This document shows, piece by piece, positions 1-8,607 of a DNA stretch of 64,000 nucleotides. Within the stretch, counting starts at the first letter, position 1. Each line of letters begins with the position of its first letter. Source of the DNA: Paenibacillus_E qinlingensis (lineage in GTDB: Bacteria; Bacillota; Bacilli; Paenibacillales; NBRC-103111); assembly GCF_028746185.1 (NCBI RefSeq), contig NZ_JAQIVH010000027.1:1-64000 (forward strand), given 5' to 3'. Both the position numbers and the translations under genes were made by a program. A model generated the notes under the pieces. That model saw only the letters and a program-made list of their open reading frames with translations. It did no database searches and was not told where the DNA came from.

Positions 1-599
<599 letters not shown>

Positions 600-708
600 T
601 ATATAGGGATCTTTAATCGTAGATTAAAGTCTCTCTGCTAGAAAACCTAATATTACTTACGTTGAGTTTCGTATCTAGTTTTCAAGGCGCAAACAAACGC
701 TTTGACTG

Positions 709-825
709 TTTGGTGATGATGGCGGAAGGGATCCACGCGTTCCCATCTCGAACACGACCGTTAAGCCTTCCAGCGTCGATGGTACTTGAACCGCAGGGTT
801 CTGGGAGAGTAGAACGTTGCCAAGC
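709..825 (+). rRNA. 5S ribosomal RNA
   Basis: A 117-base 5S rRNA. The terminal stem is formed by TTGGTGATGAT-type bases at the 5' end and the GTTGCCAAGC end. The internal segments CACGCGTTCCCATCTCGAAC and AAGCCTTCCAGCG are typical of Firmicute 5S. It closes the rrn operon and is followed within six bases by a strong terminator. Confidence 0.95.
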
Positions 826-830
826 AACCT

Positions 831-873
831 AAAGAGTCTTTCTGGATAATTTCCAGAAAGACTCTTTTTTTTG
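831..873 (+). terminator. rrn operon terminator
   Basis: A 16-base-pair perfect stem (arms 831-846 and 852-867 approximately, loop TAATT) is followed by an uninterrupted run of T. This is a classic Rho-independent terminator right after the 5S gene. Confidence 0.95.
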
Positions 874-926
874 TATCTGTAAATATTGCTTTTTTAACCA
901 TACTAATCCTACGAGGAGGGATGACG

Positions 927-2132
927 ATGAGGAAAACAAGCAGCATGAGATGGATGGGCAGGATATGTCTTTGTTCGTTAGTAACGCTGATGATGAATGG
1001 TTGCTCAACCAAAATCGATGAAGTAAAGGAAGAGGCAAACCCACTTCACTCTTTAAGTCATGTAGGAAGCATGGGGCTCGCGCCTAATCAAGAACCAAAG
1101 AAGATGCCGCAGGTTGTGGCTGTAAATCCTTCTTTTTCCATGCCTGCTAAACCGATTGTGAAAGGTATTTATGTATCCGCCTGGTCCTCCGTAGGCTCCA
1201 AATTCGAGCAATTGATTGAGCTGGTGGAGCATACGGATTTAAATGCGATGGTGATTGATGTTAAGAACGATTCCGGCCAGGTAACCTATCCCTCGACGGT
1301 TCCTTTGGTCAATGAAATCGGGGCGGATAGCCACGTCATTATACAAGATATGAAAGCGAAGCTGCAGAGATTGAAGCAGAAGCATATTTATACGATAGCT
1401 AGGCTGGTTGTGTTTAAAGATCCTTATTTAAGCAAGAAGAAGAGCATGTACGCCATGAAAAACAGAGACGGAAGTGTATGGAAGGATGCGAAGGGAGTCG
1501 CGTGGGTAGATCCTTTTAAGACAGATGTGTGGGACTATAATATTCAAATCGCCAAAGAAGTAGCTAATCTGGGCTTTGATGAAATTCAGTTTGATTATGT
1601 AAGATTTCCGGAGAATGGGCAGAAGGTTGATCGTGAGGTACTTTTCGATAACCCGCAGAAGCTAAGTAAGGCGCAGGATATCGCAGCTTTTTTGCATAAA
1701 GCGAAGGAACAGATCGGCAATAAGGCATATATTTCGGCGGATGTGTTCGGATTAACGACGTCTTTACCTAATGATATGGGCATTGGACAAGACTGGGCGA
1801 TGATTAGCAAAGAGGTTAACTTTATTTCTCCGATGCTGTATCCGTCACACTACACAACAGGAATTTATGGGGTTAAATACCCGGATTTGCAGCCATACGC
1901 CATCATCCATCAAGCGGTTAACGACGCCAAATGGAAAAATCATCAATTAGCACAATCCAACAGTCAGGTTGCTCAGATCAGACCTTGGTATCAGGATTTT
2001 ACCGCAACATGGGTCAAACCGCATAAGAAGTATGGTGTGATTGATGTAAAGGAGCAGATTAAGGCAGCGAAAGAGCAAGGGATTGAACAGTTCCTACTCT
2101 GGAATCCAAGTAGCACGTACTCCTATCGTTAA
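927..2132 (+). CDS. Putative glycoside hydrolase lipoprotein (DUF4015 type)
   Basis: A secreted lipoprotein of about 400 residues. The N-terminus has basic residues, a hydrophobic stretch and the lipobox-like LMMNGC, so it is probably anchored on the outer face of the membrane. After a low-complexity linker, the motifs KGIYVSAW, MVIDVKND and FDEIQFDYVRFP are typical of the putative glycoside hydrolase family DUF4015, a TIM-barrel group related to alpha-amylase-like enzymes; the substrate is not known. ATG codons exist at 921 and 927. The GAGGAGGG site at 913-920 touches the first but sits six bases from the second, so 927 is preferred. The gene stands alone between the rrn terminator and the guaB promoter. 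Confidence 0.85.
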   Translation: MRKTSSMRWMGRICLCSLVTLMMNGCSTKIDEVKEEANPLHSLSHVGSMGLAPNQEPKKMPQVVAVNPSFSMPAKPIVKGIYVSAWSSVGSKFEQLIELVEHTDLNAMVIDVKNDSGQVTYPSTVPLVNEIGADSHVIIQDMKAKLQRLKQKHIYTIARLVVFKDPYLSKKKSMYAMKNRDGSVWKDAKGVAWVDPFKTDVWDYNIQIAKEVANLGFDEIQFDYVRFPENGQKVDREVLFDNPQKLSKAQDIAAFLHKAKEQIGNKAYISADVFGLTTSLPNDMGIGQDWAMISKEVNFISPMLYPSHYTTGIYGVKYPDLQPYAIIHQAVNDAKWKNHQLAQSNSQVAQIRPWYQDFTATWVKPHKKYGVIDVKEQIKAAKEQGIEQFLLWNPSSTYSYR

Positions 2133-2182
2133 CGGAATTGACTTATTCGAGGTGAGGGGGAGCTGCAGGCTCGTCCTTTTCC

Positions 2183-2212
2183 TTGACACCAAAAATAGGC
2201 TTTTGTTAAGAT
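2183..2212 (+). promoter_or_regulatory. Probable guaB promoter
   Basis: TTGACA at 2183-2188 and TAAGAT at 2207-2212 are spaced 18 bases apart, matching a vegetative sigma-A promoter with a perfect -35 and a weaker -10. It lies about 85 bases before the guaB start. An imperfect hairpin (CTGAAGCTT paired with AAGCTTTCTTCAG, about 2236-2267) follows in the leader. No purine riboswitch core was seen. Confidence 0.6.
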
Positions 2213-2295
2213 TGCAATCATACGAAAGAATGAGCTGAAGCTTAATGAATCAAGCTTTCTTCAGTTAGAGGGCTTTAAGGAGGACATGGTACGCT

Positions 2296-3753
2296 GTGAG
2301 AGAAGATAAGTTTGGCAAGGAAGGCTTAACGTTTGATGATGTTTTGTTAGTGCCGAGGAAGTCTGAAGTGTTCGGTAAGGAGATCGACGTTTCGACGCAA
2401 CTGGCGCCTGGTGTGAAATTAAATATCCCTTTCATTAGTTCCGCTATGGATACGGTGACGGAGTCCGCGCTAGCGATTGCTATGGCCCGTGAAGGCGGCA
2501 TCGGTATTATTCATAAGAATATGCCGATTGAGTTGCAAGCTGAGCACGTTGATCGTGTTAAAAGGTCAGAAAGTGGCGTTATCACGAACCCATTCTCCTT
2601 GACGCCTGAACATCATGTGTATGATGCAGAAGAGTTAATGGCGAAATACCGCATATCGGGGGTACCTATTGTTAATGGGGACAATCGTTTGGTTGGTATT
2701 TTGACGAATCGCGATTTGCGCTTTGTACATGATTACTCCATTAAAATTAAAGAAGTAATGACGCAGGAAGGTCTTGTGACTGCACCTGTTGGAACAACCC
2801 TTCAACAAGCAGAAGGCATCCTTCAGAAGCATAAAATCGAGAAGTTGCCTTTGGTCGATGAGAATTTTGGCCTAAAAGGGTTAATTACGATTAAAGATAT
2901 TGAGAAGGCCATTCAATTCCCTAACTCGGCTAAGGACGCTCAAGGGCGTTTACTTGTTGGTGCCGCTGTTGGTGTGTCTAAAGATGTGCTGGAGAGAGCC
3001 GCAGCGCTTGTTACAGCGGGTATTGATGTCATCGTCGTAGATTCTGCACATGGCCATCATATTAACATCGCAGAGACTGTAAAGAAACTGAGAGCTCAAT
3101 ATCCAGAATTGCCGATCATCGCAGGTAACGTAGCAACTGGAGATGGAACACGTGATTTGATCAAGGCAGGAGCTTCGATGGTGAAAGTCGGTATCGGTCC
3201 TGGATCAATCTGTACGACTCGCATTATTGCAGGAATTGGTGTTCCACAAATTACTGCGATATACGATTGCGCACAAGCAGCTGCTGAATTTGGTGTTCCG
3301 ATTATCGCCGATGGTGGGATTAAGTACTCTGGTGATGTGGTAAAAGCAATCGCAGCGGGAGCTAGTGCGGTTATGATTGGCAGCCTTTTTGCAGGGACAG
3401 AAGAGAGTCCGGGTGAGTCTGAGATTTTCCAAGGTCGCAGATACAAGGTTTACCGTGGAATGGGCTCCTTAGGTGCTATGAAGGAAGGCAGCAAGGATCG
3501 TTACTTCCAAGAGAACGAGAGCAAACTAGTTCCAGAGGGCATCGAGGGTCGTGTGGCTTACAAAGGGCCAATGGCTGATACGGTGTATCAACTAGTGGGC
3601 GGACTTCGTTCAGGCATGGGGTATTGTGGAGCTCGCAACATTCAAGAACTTATTCATGATACGCAATTTGTTCGTATTACGGGAGCAGGTTTGAAAGAAA
3701 GCCATCCGCACGATATTCAAATTACAAAAGAAGCACCAAATTACTCGATGTAG
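2296..3753 (+). CDS. guaB: Inosine-5'-monophosphate dehydrogenase
   Basis: GuaB oxidises IMP to XMP with NAD+, the committed step of GMP synthesis in the cytoplasm. The 485-residue length is normal. The protein starts with KEGLTFDDVLLVP, has two CBS domains at about residues 95-205 (GVPIVNGDNRLVGILTNRD, KLPLVDENFGLKGLITI), the catalytic loop GPGSICTTR and the flap RGMGSLGAM. The start is GTG: it gives the conserved N-terminus REDKFGKEG, matching MWEDKF-type starts in relatives. The AAGGAGG site at 2278-2284 lies 11 bases upstream, slightly far. An out-of-frame ATG at 2286 between the site and the GTG would encode only seven residues. The gene is single and followed by a terminator. Confidence 0.97.
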   Translation: MREDKFGKEGLTFDDVLLVPRKSEVFGKEIDVSTQLAPGVKLNIPFISSAMDTVTESALAIAMAREGGIGIIHKNMPIELQAEHVDRVKRSESGVITNPFSLTPEHHVYDAEELMAKYRISGVPIVNGDNRLVGILTNRDLRFVHDYSIKIKEVMTQEGLVTAPVGTTLQQAEGILQKHKIEKLPLVDENFGLKGLITIKDIEKAIQFPNSAKDAQGRLLVGAAVGVSKDVLERAAALVTAGIDVIVVDSAHGHHINIAETVKKLRAQYPELPIIAGNVATGDGTRDLIKAGASMVKVGIGPGSICTTRIIAGIGVPQITAIYDCAQAAAEFGVPIIADGGIKYSGDVVKAIAAGASAVMIGSLFAGTEESPGESEIFQGRRYKVYRGMGSLGAMKEGSKDRYFQENESKLVPEGIEGRVAYKGPMADTVYQLVGGLRSGMGYCGARNIQELIHDTQFVRITGAGLKESHPHDIQITKEAPNYSM

Positions 3754-3818
3754 ATGAGAGACTTTTAGCTCAGCTAAAAGGTCCCTAAACATTGTCACAA
3801 TATGGATGAAATTGGAGG

Positions 3819-3850
3819 CGTGGGAGTTGAACCCACGTTTTCTTTTTTTT
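3819..3850 (+). terminator. guaB terminator
   Basis: CGTGGG and CCCACG form a six-base-pair stem around a seven-base loop, followed by TTTTCTTTTTTTT. A second small palindrome (CTTTTAG/CTAAAAG) just after the guaB stop has no T run. Confidence 0.88.
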
Positions 3851-3921
3851 GTCTAATGGGGTGTGATACAATATAACGTGTCATATGAGTTATCCAAACA
3901 TTACTTAGGGAGAGTGAAATT

Positions 3922-5292
3922 GTGAGATTTTTACGTTTTACAAAGAAAAAGGTTGCTTTGGTGTTAGGTATTAGCTTAATTGCTCAATCCTTACTTTTAC
4001 ATATACAGCCAACCTACGCGGCAGATGAGAAAAAGCCAGCAGCTTCTCCATCACCAGCGGCGGTGACAACGCCAGCTCCTAATGCAGGGACTACACCAGC
4101 ACCTGCCTTGAATGAACCTCAAGTAGCAGCGAAATCTGCGATAGTCATGGAAGCGAGCACAGGGGCAGTCCTGTTTCAAATGAATGCAGATGAAGCCTTC
4201 CCTCCGGCCAGTATGGCGAAGATGATGACGGAGTATTTGGCGATGGAAAGCATTAAAGAAGGCAAATTCAAATGGGATTCACCCGTGACAGCCACGAAGA
4301 ATGCGGCAGATGTCATTGGATCCGGTCAGTTAATTGCTGAGAATGAAACACTAACGTTCAAAGATATGTTCAATGCGATGTCCATTTATTCCGCGAACGA
4401 TGCTTCTGTCGCTTTTGCTGAATTGCTTGGCGGTACGGAAGAGAATTTCGCGAAAATGATGAATGACAAAGCGAAACAGTTGGGTATGTCAGATAAGGCT
4501 CATTTTATTAGTGCGACAGGACTTTCACGTGCGGATCTCAAGAATCCACCTGCTTCTATTGAAGGTGAGACGAAGATGACGGCTCGCGATGCGGCGATTC
4601 TTGCTTATAATATTTTGAAAGACCATAAAGAAATTCTAGAGTTTACGAAGATCCCTTCCTTGAAGCTGAGAGCGACAGATAAATCACCTATGATTAACTG
4701 GAACTGGATGCTTGAAGGGAATTCAACGAACGCGAACTTTAAGAAATATGCGTATGCGGGGTTGGACGGCTTGAAAACAGGTTCTACCGATGATGCAGGC
4801 TATTGCTTCACGGGGACGGCAGAACGTAACGGTATGCGTATGATTACGGTTGTAATGGGGACGAAGACAGAACCAGAACGTTTCAATGAAACACGCAAGC
4901 TGATGGACTATGCATTTAATAATTTTGAGATAAAACCATTCTTAAATGCGAAACAGACGATAGATTCTTTGAAAAGTGTGAACATTAAGAAGGGTGTACA
5001 GTTAGAAGTACCTCTTGTTACGAAAACGGGTTTAACGTTCGTTGCTAGAAAAGGCGCGAAAGATACGGATTTCATGGTTACGACAGAGTCTGTTGAAGAA
5101 AGTAAGCTAGTAGCTCCTATTGCGAAAGGCGACACGCTAGGGAAAGTCAAAGTAAGCTACAATGGGCAAGAAAAAACAGTAGAATTAATTGCAGATGGCG
5201 ACGTTGAAAAAGGCAGCTGGATCAGGTTGTTGTTCCGCTCCATTAAAAACTTCTTCAGCGATATGTTCAATGGGATCAAAGGCGGCTCTTAG
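3922..5292 (+). CDS. dacA: D-alanyl-D-alanine carboxypeptidase (PBP5 type)
   Basis: A low-molecular-mass penicillin-binding protein that removes the terminal D-Ala from peptidoglycan pentapeptides outside the membrane. The 456 residues begin with a signal peptide ending near TYAADEK, then a Pro/Ala-rich linker (about 37-66). The three active-site motifs are SMAK (Ser97, Lys100), SAN (157-159) and KTG (285-287). A PBP5 C-terminal beta domain follows, and the last 25 residues form an amphipathic helix typical of the membrane anchor. The start is GTG with an AGGGAGAG site upstream and a TACAAT -10-like element at 3867. It has its own transcription unit, as guaB is terminated upstream. Confidence 0.95.
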   Translation: MRFLRFTKKKVALVLGISLIAQSLLLHIQPTYAADEKKPAASPSPAAVTTPAPNAGTTPAPALNEPQVAAKSAIVMEASTGAVLFQMNADEAFPPASMAKMMTEYLAMESIKEGKFKWDSPVTATKNAADVIGSGQLIAENETLTFKDMFNAMSIYSANDASVAFAELLGGTEENFAKMMNDKAKQLGMSDKAHFISATGLSRADLKNPPASIEGETKMTARDAAILAYNILKDHKEILEFTKIPSLKLRATDKSPMINWNWMLEGNSTNANFKKYAYAGLDGLKTGSTDDAGYCFTGTAERNGMRMITVVMGTKTEPERFNETRKLMDYAFNNFEIKPFLNAKQTIDSLKSVNIKKGVQLEVPLVTKTGLTFVARKGAKDTDFMVTTESVEESKLVAPIAKGDTLGKVKVSYNGQEKTVELIADGDVEKGSWIRLLFRSIKNFFSDMFNGIKGGS

Positions 5293-5412
5293 GCCAGAAA
5301 ATGGGTTGTATATTACCCCTCCTTCATGTAAAATTGTTGTTTAGAAGTTTATATCGAATCGTGTAGGGAACTACACCGAAATTGCATAGAAGCTATAGGA
5401 GGAAATAAAGAG

Positions 5413-6294
5413 ATGGAAACAGGAACTTCCCGCGTTAAAACTGGTATGGCCGAAATGCAAAAAGGCGGCGTCATTATGGACGTTATGAACGCCGAGCAAG
5501 CTAAAATCGCAGAAGCAGCTGGCGCGTCCGCTGTTATGGCGCTTGAGCGCGTACCCGCTGACATTCGTGCAGCAGGTGGCGTATCCCGCATGGCGGATCC
5601 AACAATTGTTGAAGATGTTATGAAAGTTGTATCCATTCCAGTCATGGCGAAAGCAAGAATTGGACACTTCGTTGAAGCGAAAATTCTTGAATCCCTAGGC
5701 GTTGACTATATCGATGAGAGTGAAGTACTTACTCCTGCAGATGAAGTATTCCACATCAACAAGCGTGATTTCACAGTGCCTTTCGTGTGTGGTTGCCGTG
5801 ATCTTGGCGAAGCTTTGCGTCGTATCGGTGAAGGTGCTTCCATGCTTCGTACGAAGGGTGAGCCAGGAACTGGTAACATTGTAGAAGCTGTTCGTCACAT
5901 GCGTACGATTCAAGGTCAAATTCGTAAAGTTCAAAGCATGTCTTTGGACGAGTTGATGTTCGAAGCGAAAACACTTGGCGCTCCTTACGAGTTGCTTCTG
6001 CAAGTTCACCAAACAGGTAAATTGCCTGTTGTTAACTTCGCAGCTGGCGGTGTATCCACACCTGCTGATGCAGCGCTGATGATGCACCTTGGTTCTGATG
6101 GTGTATTCGTTGGATCCGGTATTTTCAAATCCGATAACCCAGAGAAATTCGCGAAAGCGATTGTTGAAGCTGTAACTCACTACACAGATTTCAAATTGAT
6201 TGCTGAAATTTCCAAAAACCTAGGTGCCCCTATGAAGGGAATCGAAATTTCCAAGCTTCAAGCTTCCGAGCGTATGCAGGAGCGCGGCTGGTAA
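5413..6294 (+). CDS. pdxS: Pyridoxal 5'-phosphate synthase, PdxS subunit
   Basis: PdxS joins ribose 5-phosphate, glyceraldehyde 3-phosphate and ammonia into pyridoxal 5'-phosphate. The 293-residue barrel is nearly invariant: MQKGGVIMDVMNAEQAKIAE, PVMAKARIGH with Lys80 (Schiff base to ribose phosphate) and RTKGEPGTGN with Lys148 (second site). AGGAGG lies about ten bases before the ATG. The leader has a perfect six-base-pair hairpin with a GGAA loop at 5361-5376 of unknown role. The stop codon overlaps the pdxT start by one base, consistent with a 1:1 complex. Confidence 0.98.
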   Translation: METGTSRVKTGMAEMQKGGVIMDVMNAEQAKIAEAAGASAVMALERVPADIRAAGGVSRMADPTIVEDVMKVVSIPVMAKARIGHFVEAKILESLGVDYIDESEVLTPADEVFHINKRDFTVPFVCGCRDLGEALRRIGEGASMLRTKGEPGTGNIVEAVRHMRTIQGQIRKVQSMSLDELMFEAKTLGAPYELLLQVHQTGKLPVVNFAAGGVSTPADAALMMHLGSDGVFVGSGIFKSDNPEKFAKAIVEAVTHYTDFKLIAEISKNLGAPMKGIEISKLQASERMQERGW

Positions 6295-6872
6295 TGACGA
6301 AGATTGGGGTTCTCGCGCTGCAAGGCGCGGTAGCAGAGCATATACGTGGTATTAAAAAGGCGGGAGCTGAAGGTGTCGTTGTTAAACGCATCGAGCAACT
6401 CGCTGAGCTAGATGGCATTATTCTCCCTGGCGGAGAGAGCACGACGATTGGTAAGCTTATGCGCACGTATGGCTTCATCGATGCGTTGCGTGAGTTCTCC
6501 GCGGCAGGCAAGCCGGTGTTCGGAACCTGCGCGGGATTGATTGTTATCGCGAAAGAGATCACCGGACAACCTGAAGCTCATCTTGAGCTGATGGACATTA
6601 CGGTGGCTCGCAACGCGTTCGGTCGTCAACGCGAAAGCTTTGAGACGGACTTGCCGATCAAAGGCATTGACGAGAACGTTCGCGCGGTTTTCATTCGCGC
6701 TCCACTCATTGAGAAAGTGGGACCGGATGTGGATGTGCTGGCCACATATGACGGCCAGATCGTAGCTGCGCGGCAAGGACATCTCCTTGCGGCGTCGTTT
6801 CACCCAGAGCTGACAGATGATTTCCGTCTGCATAGTTATTTCTTAGACATGGTAAAGCAAAGCCAAGCATAA
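6294..6872 (+). CDS. pdxT: Pyridoxal 5'-phosphate synthase glutaminase, PdxT subunit
   Basis: PdxT hydrolyses glutamine and channels ammonia to PdxS. The 192-residue class I amidotransferase has the oxyanion segment LPGGEST (about 44-50), the nucleophile Cys79 in FGTCAG, and His170 and Glu172 in SFHPEL, the same triad positions as in B. subtilis. Translation is coupled to pdxS through the shared TAATG. Confidence 0.98.
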   Translation: MTKIGVLALQGAVAEHIRGIKKAGAEGVVVKRIEQLAELDGIILPGGESTTIGKLMRTYGFIDALREFSAAGKPVFGTCAGLIVIAKEITGQPEAHLELMDITVARNAFGRQRESFETDLPIKGIDENVRAVFIRAPLIEKVGPDVDVLATYDGQIVAARQGHLLAASFHPELTDDFRLHSYFLDMVKQSQA

Positions 6873-6882
6873 CCAATGGTTC

Positions 6883-6921
6883 AAGCACCCCGAGTTAACC
6901 GGATTGCCGGTATGGGTGCTT
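6883..6921 (+). other. Two-part hairpin between pdxT and serS
   Basis: AAGCACCC (6883-6890) pairs with GGGTGCTT (6914-6921), and inside it ACCGG pairs with CCGGT around ATTG. There is no T run, so it is not a plain intrinsic terminator. It may set mRNA stability or act as an attenuation element. No T-box signature was found before serS. Confidence 0.5.
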
Positions 6922-6963
6922 GCTTCCATATACAAACCATTTTGCGCTAACGGAGGAATCTCC

Positions 6964-8244
6964 TTGTTTGATGTAAAGTTACTTCGAAGTGATTTAGCAG
7001 CTGTACAAGCTGCCATGCAAAACCGCGGTAAGCAGATCGAGGAGCTTAATGGTTTCACAGCATTAGATGTGAAGCGCAGAGAGCTGCTGCAAGAAACGGA
7101 ACAACTGAAAAACCGTCGTAATACCGTTTCCCAAGAGGTAGCGGGACGCAAGAGATCCGGTGAAAACGCGGATGATCTTATTCAAGAAATGAAAGTGGTC
7201 GGAGACCGCATTAAAGAGCTTGATGACGAGATCCGTGTCTTGGACGAGTCCTTACAACAAGTTCTACTCTCCATCCCGAATATGCCACATGCCAGCGTTC
7301 CTGTGGGCCGTACGGAGGAAGAGAACGTGGAAGTACGCCGGATTGGTGATATTCCATCGTTCGATTTCGAAGTGAAGCCGCACTGGGAAGTTGCGCAGGA
7401 TCTGGGCATTCTGGATTTCGAAGCGGCCGCGAAGGTAACGGGTTCGCGTTTCGTGTTCTACAAAGGGTTTGGCGCTCGCTTAGAGCGCGCATTGATCAAC
7501 TTCATGATGGACTTGCACAGCGATGAGCATGGCTATGAAGAAATGCTGCCTCCCTATATCGTCAACCGTGATAGCCTGACAGGTACAGGGCAACTTCCGA
7601 AGTTTGAGGAAGATGTCTTCAAAGTTGAGAATTCGGAATATTTCCTAATTCCAACAGCGGAAGTACCCGTCACGAATTACCACCGTGAAGATATTCTAAC
7701 GAATGAACAACTGCCGGTTAATTTCGTGGCGTTCAGTGCTTGTTTCCGTTCGGAAGCAGGATCCGCTGGCCGCGATACACGGGGCTTAATCAGACAGCAC
7801 CAATTCAACAAAATTGAGCTTGTAAAGCTTGTTAAGCCCGAAGACTCCTATGAGGAGTTGGAGAAGCTTACAGGGCATGCTGAGCGCGTTCTACAGCTAT
7901 TGAAGCTGCCTTACCGGGTGCTGTCACTCTGCACAGGTGATATTGGCTTCACGTCGGCGAAAACGTATGATTTGGAAGTATGGCTGCCTAATAGTGGCGC
8001 ATACCGCGAGATCTCAAGCTGCTCGAATTTCGAAGACTTCCAAGCGCGCAGAGCGAACATTCGCTTCCGCCGCGATGCGAAGGCGAAACCGGAGTTCGTG
8101 CATACACTGAATGGATCCGGCTTAGCGCTAGGTCGTACAGTGGCTGCGATTCTTGAAAATTACCAGCAAGCAGATGGTTCGATCATCGTTCCAGATGTGC
8201 TTGTTCCTTACATGAACAACGTTAAAGTGATTACAAAAAAATAG
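6964..8244 (+). CDS. serS: Seryl-tRNA synthetase
   Basis: A class II aminoacyl-tRNA synthetase that charges tRNA-Ser and tRNA-Sec with serine in the cytoplasm. The 426 residues comprise an N-terminal antiparallel coiled-coil arm (about 30-100) that grips the tRNA long variable arm, motif 2 in FRSEAGSAGRDTRG, and motif 3 in GSGLALGRTVAAILE. The start is taken as TTG at 6964 because GGAGG lies seven bases before it and the resulting FDVKLLRSDL N-terminus matches the family; an in-frame ATG 60 bases earlier has no ribosome binding site. A cognate tRNA-Ser gene follows directly. Confidence 0.95.
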   Translation: MFDVKLLRSDLAAVQAAMQNRGKQIEELNGFTALDVKRRELLQETEQLKNRRNTVSQEVAGRKRSGENADDLIQEMKVVGDRIKELDDEIRVLDESLQQVLLSIPNMPHASVPVGRTEEENVEVRRIGDIPSFDFEVKPHWEVAQDLGILDFEAAAKVTGSRFVFYKGFGARLERALINFMMDLHSDEHGYEEMLPPYIVNRDSLTGTGQLPKFEEDVFKVENSEYFLIPTAEVPVTNYHREDILTNEQLPVNFVAFSACFRSEAGSAGRDTRGLIRQHQFNKIELVKLVKPEDSYEELEKLTGHAERVLQLLKLPYRVLSLCTGDIGFTSAKTYDLEVWLPNSGAYREISSCSNFEDFQARRANIRFRRDAKAKPEFVHTLNGSGLALGRTVAAILENYQQADGSIIVPDVLVPYMNNVKVITKK

Positions 8245-8247
8245 CAC

Positions 8248-8278
8248 TTGCTTCGAGTAGGAGTTATGTGCTACAATG
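8248..8278 (+). promoter_or_regulatory. Probable tRNA-Ser promoter
   Basis: TTGCTT at 8248-8253 and TACAAT at 8273-8278 are 19 bases apart, placed about 48 bases before the tRNA. A spacing of 19 is longer than ideal. Confidence 0.45.
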
Positions 8279-8325
8279 CTTTTTGTCACTGCAAGGTCGT
8301 CTCTCTCATCAGAGACGCCTATCGT

Positions 8326-8412
8326 GGAGAGGTGGTCGAGTGGTTTAAGGCAGCGGTCTTGAAAACCGCCGAGGTCGCAAGGTCTCCGTGGGTTCGAATC
8401 CCACCCTCTCCG
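8326..8412 (+). tRNA. tRNA-Ser (anticodon UGA)
   Basis: An 87-base class II tRNA. GGAGAGG (8326-8332) pairs with CCTCTCC (8405-8411), followed by discriminator G. The anticodon loop CTTGAAA reads UCA codons. A long variable arm (GAGGTCGCAAGGTCTCC region) and GGTTCGAATCC T-loop are present. CCA is not encoded. Confidence 0.96.
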
Positions 8413-8433
8413 TAGCCAAGGTAATACCCAACC

Positions 8434-8472
8434 AAAAAGTCATGCGATTCTTGAAATCGTGTGGCTTTTTTT
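8434..8472 (+). terminator. tRNA-Ser terminator
   Basis: AAAGTCATGCGATT pairs with AATCGTGTGGCTTT around a CTTGA-type loop, followed by a T run. Confidence 0.88.
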
Positions 8473-8564
8473 GTTTTTCATTTTCTAGCATGGAGGCGAT
8501 ATCTTTACAAAATCTACATCATATTTTAACAAAAAGTGGGTATTTAGTAGCTGGAGCTTTTCTT

Positions 8565-8588
8565 ATAATGGACGAGATCATCCATTAT
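8565..8588 (+). promoter_or_regulatory. Operator-like palindrome on a TATAAT box
   Basis: ATAATGGA (8565-8572) and TCCATTAT (8581-8588) are perfect inverted arms around an eight-base spacer. The left arm overlaps a TATAAT -10-like element at 8564-8569, just before the S-layer-homology gene. This geometry fits a repressor site or a 5' mRNA hairpin; the regulator is unknown. Confidence 0.4.
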
Positions 8589-8607
8589 GAGGAGAGTGAA
8601 TCCCCCT

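Noticed and set aside
2133..2295. Purine riboswitch before guaB
   Set aside because: The leader lacks the conserved three-way junction core segments; only a promoter and a weak hairpin are visible.
6873..6963. T-box before serS
   Set aside because: The gap is only 91 bases and no AGGGUGGNACCGCG-like segment exists.
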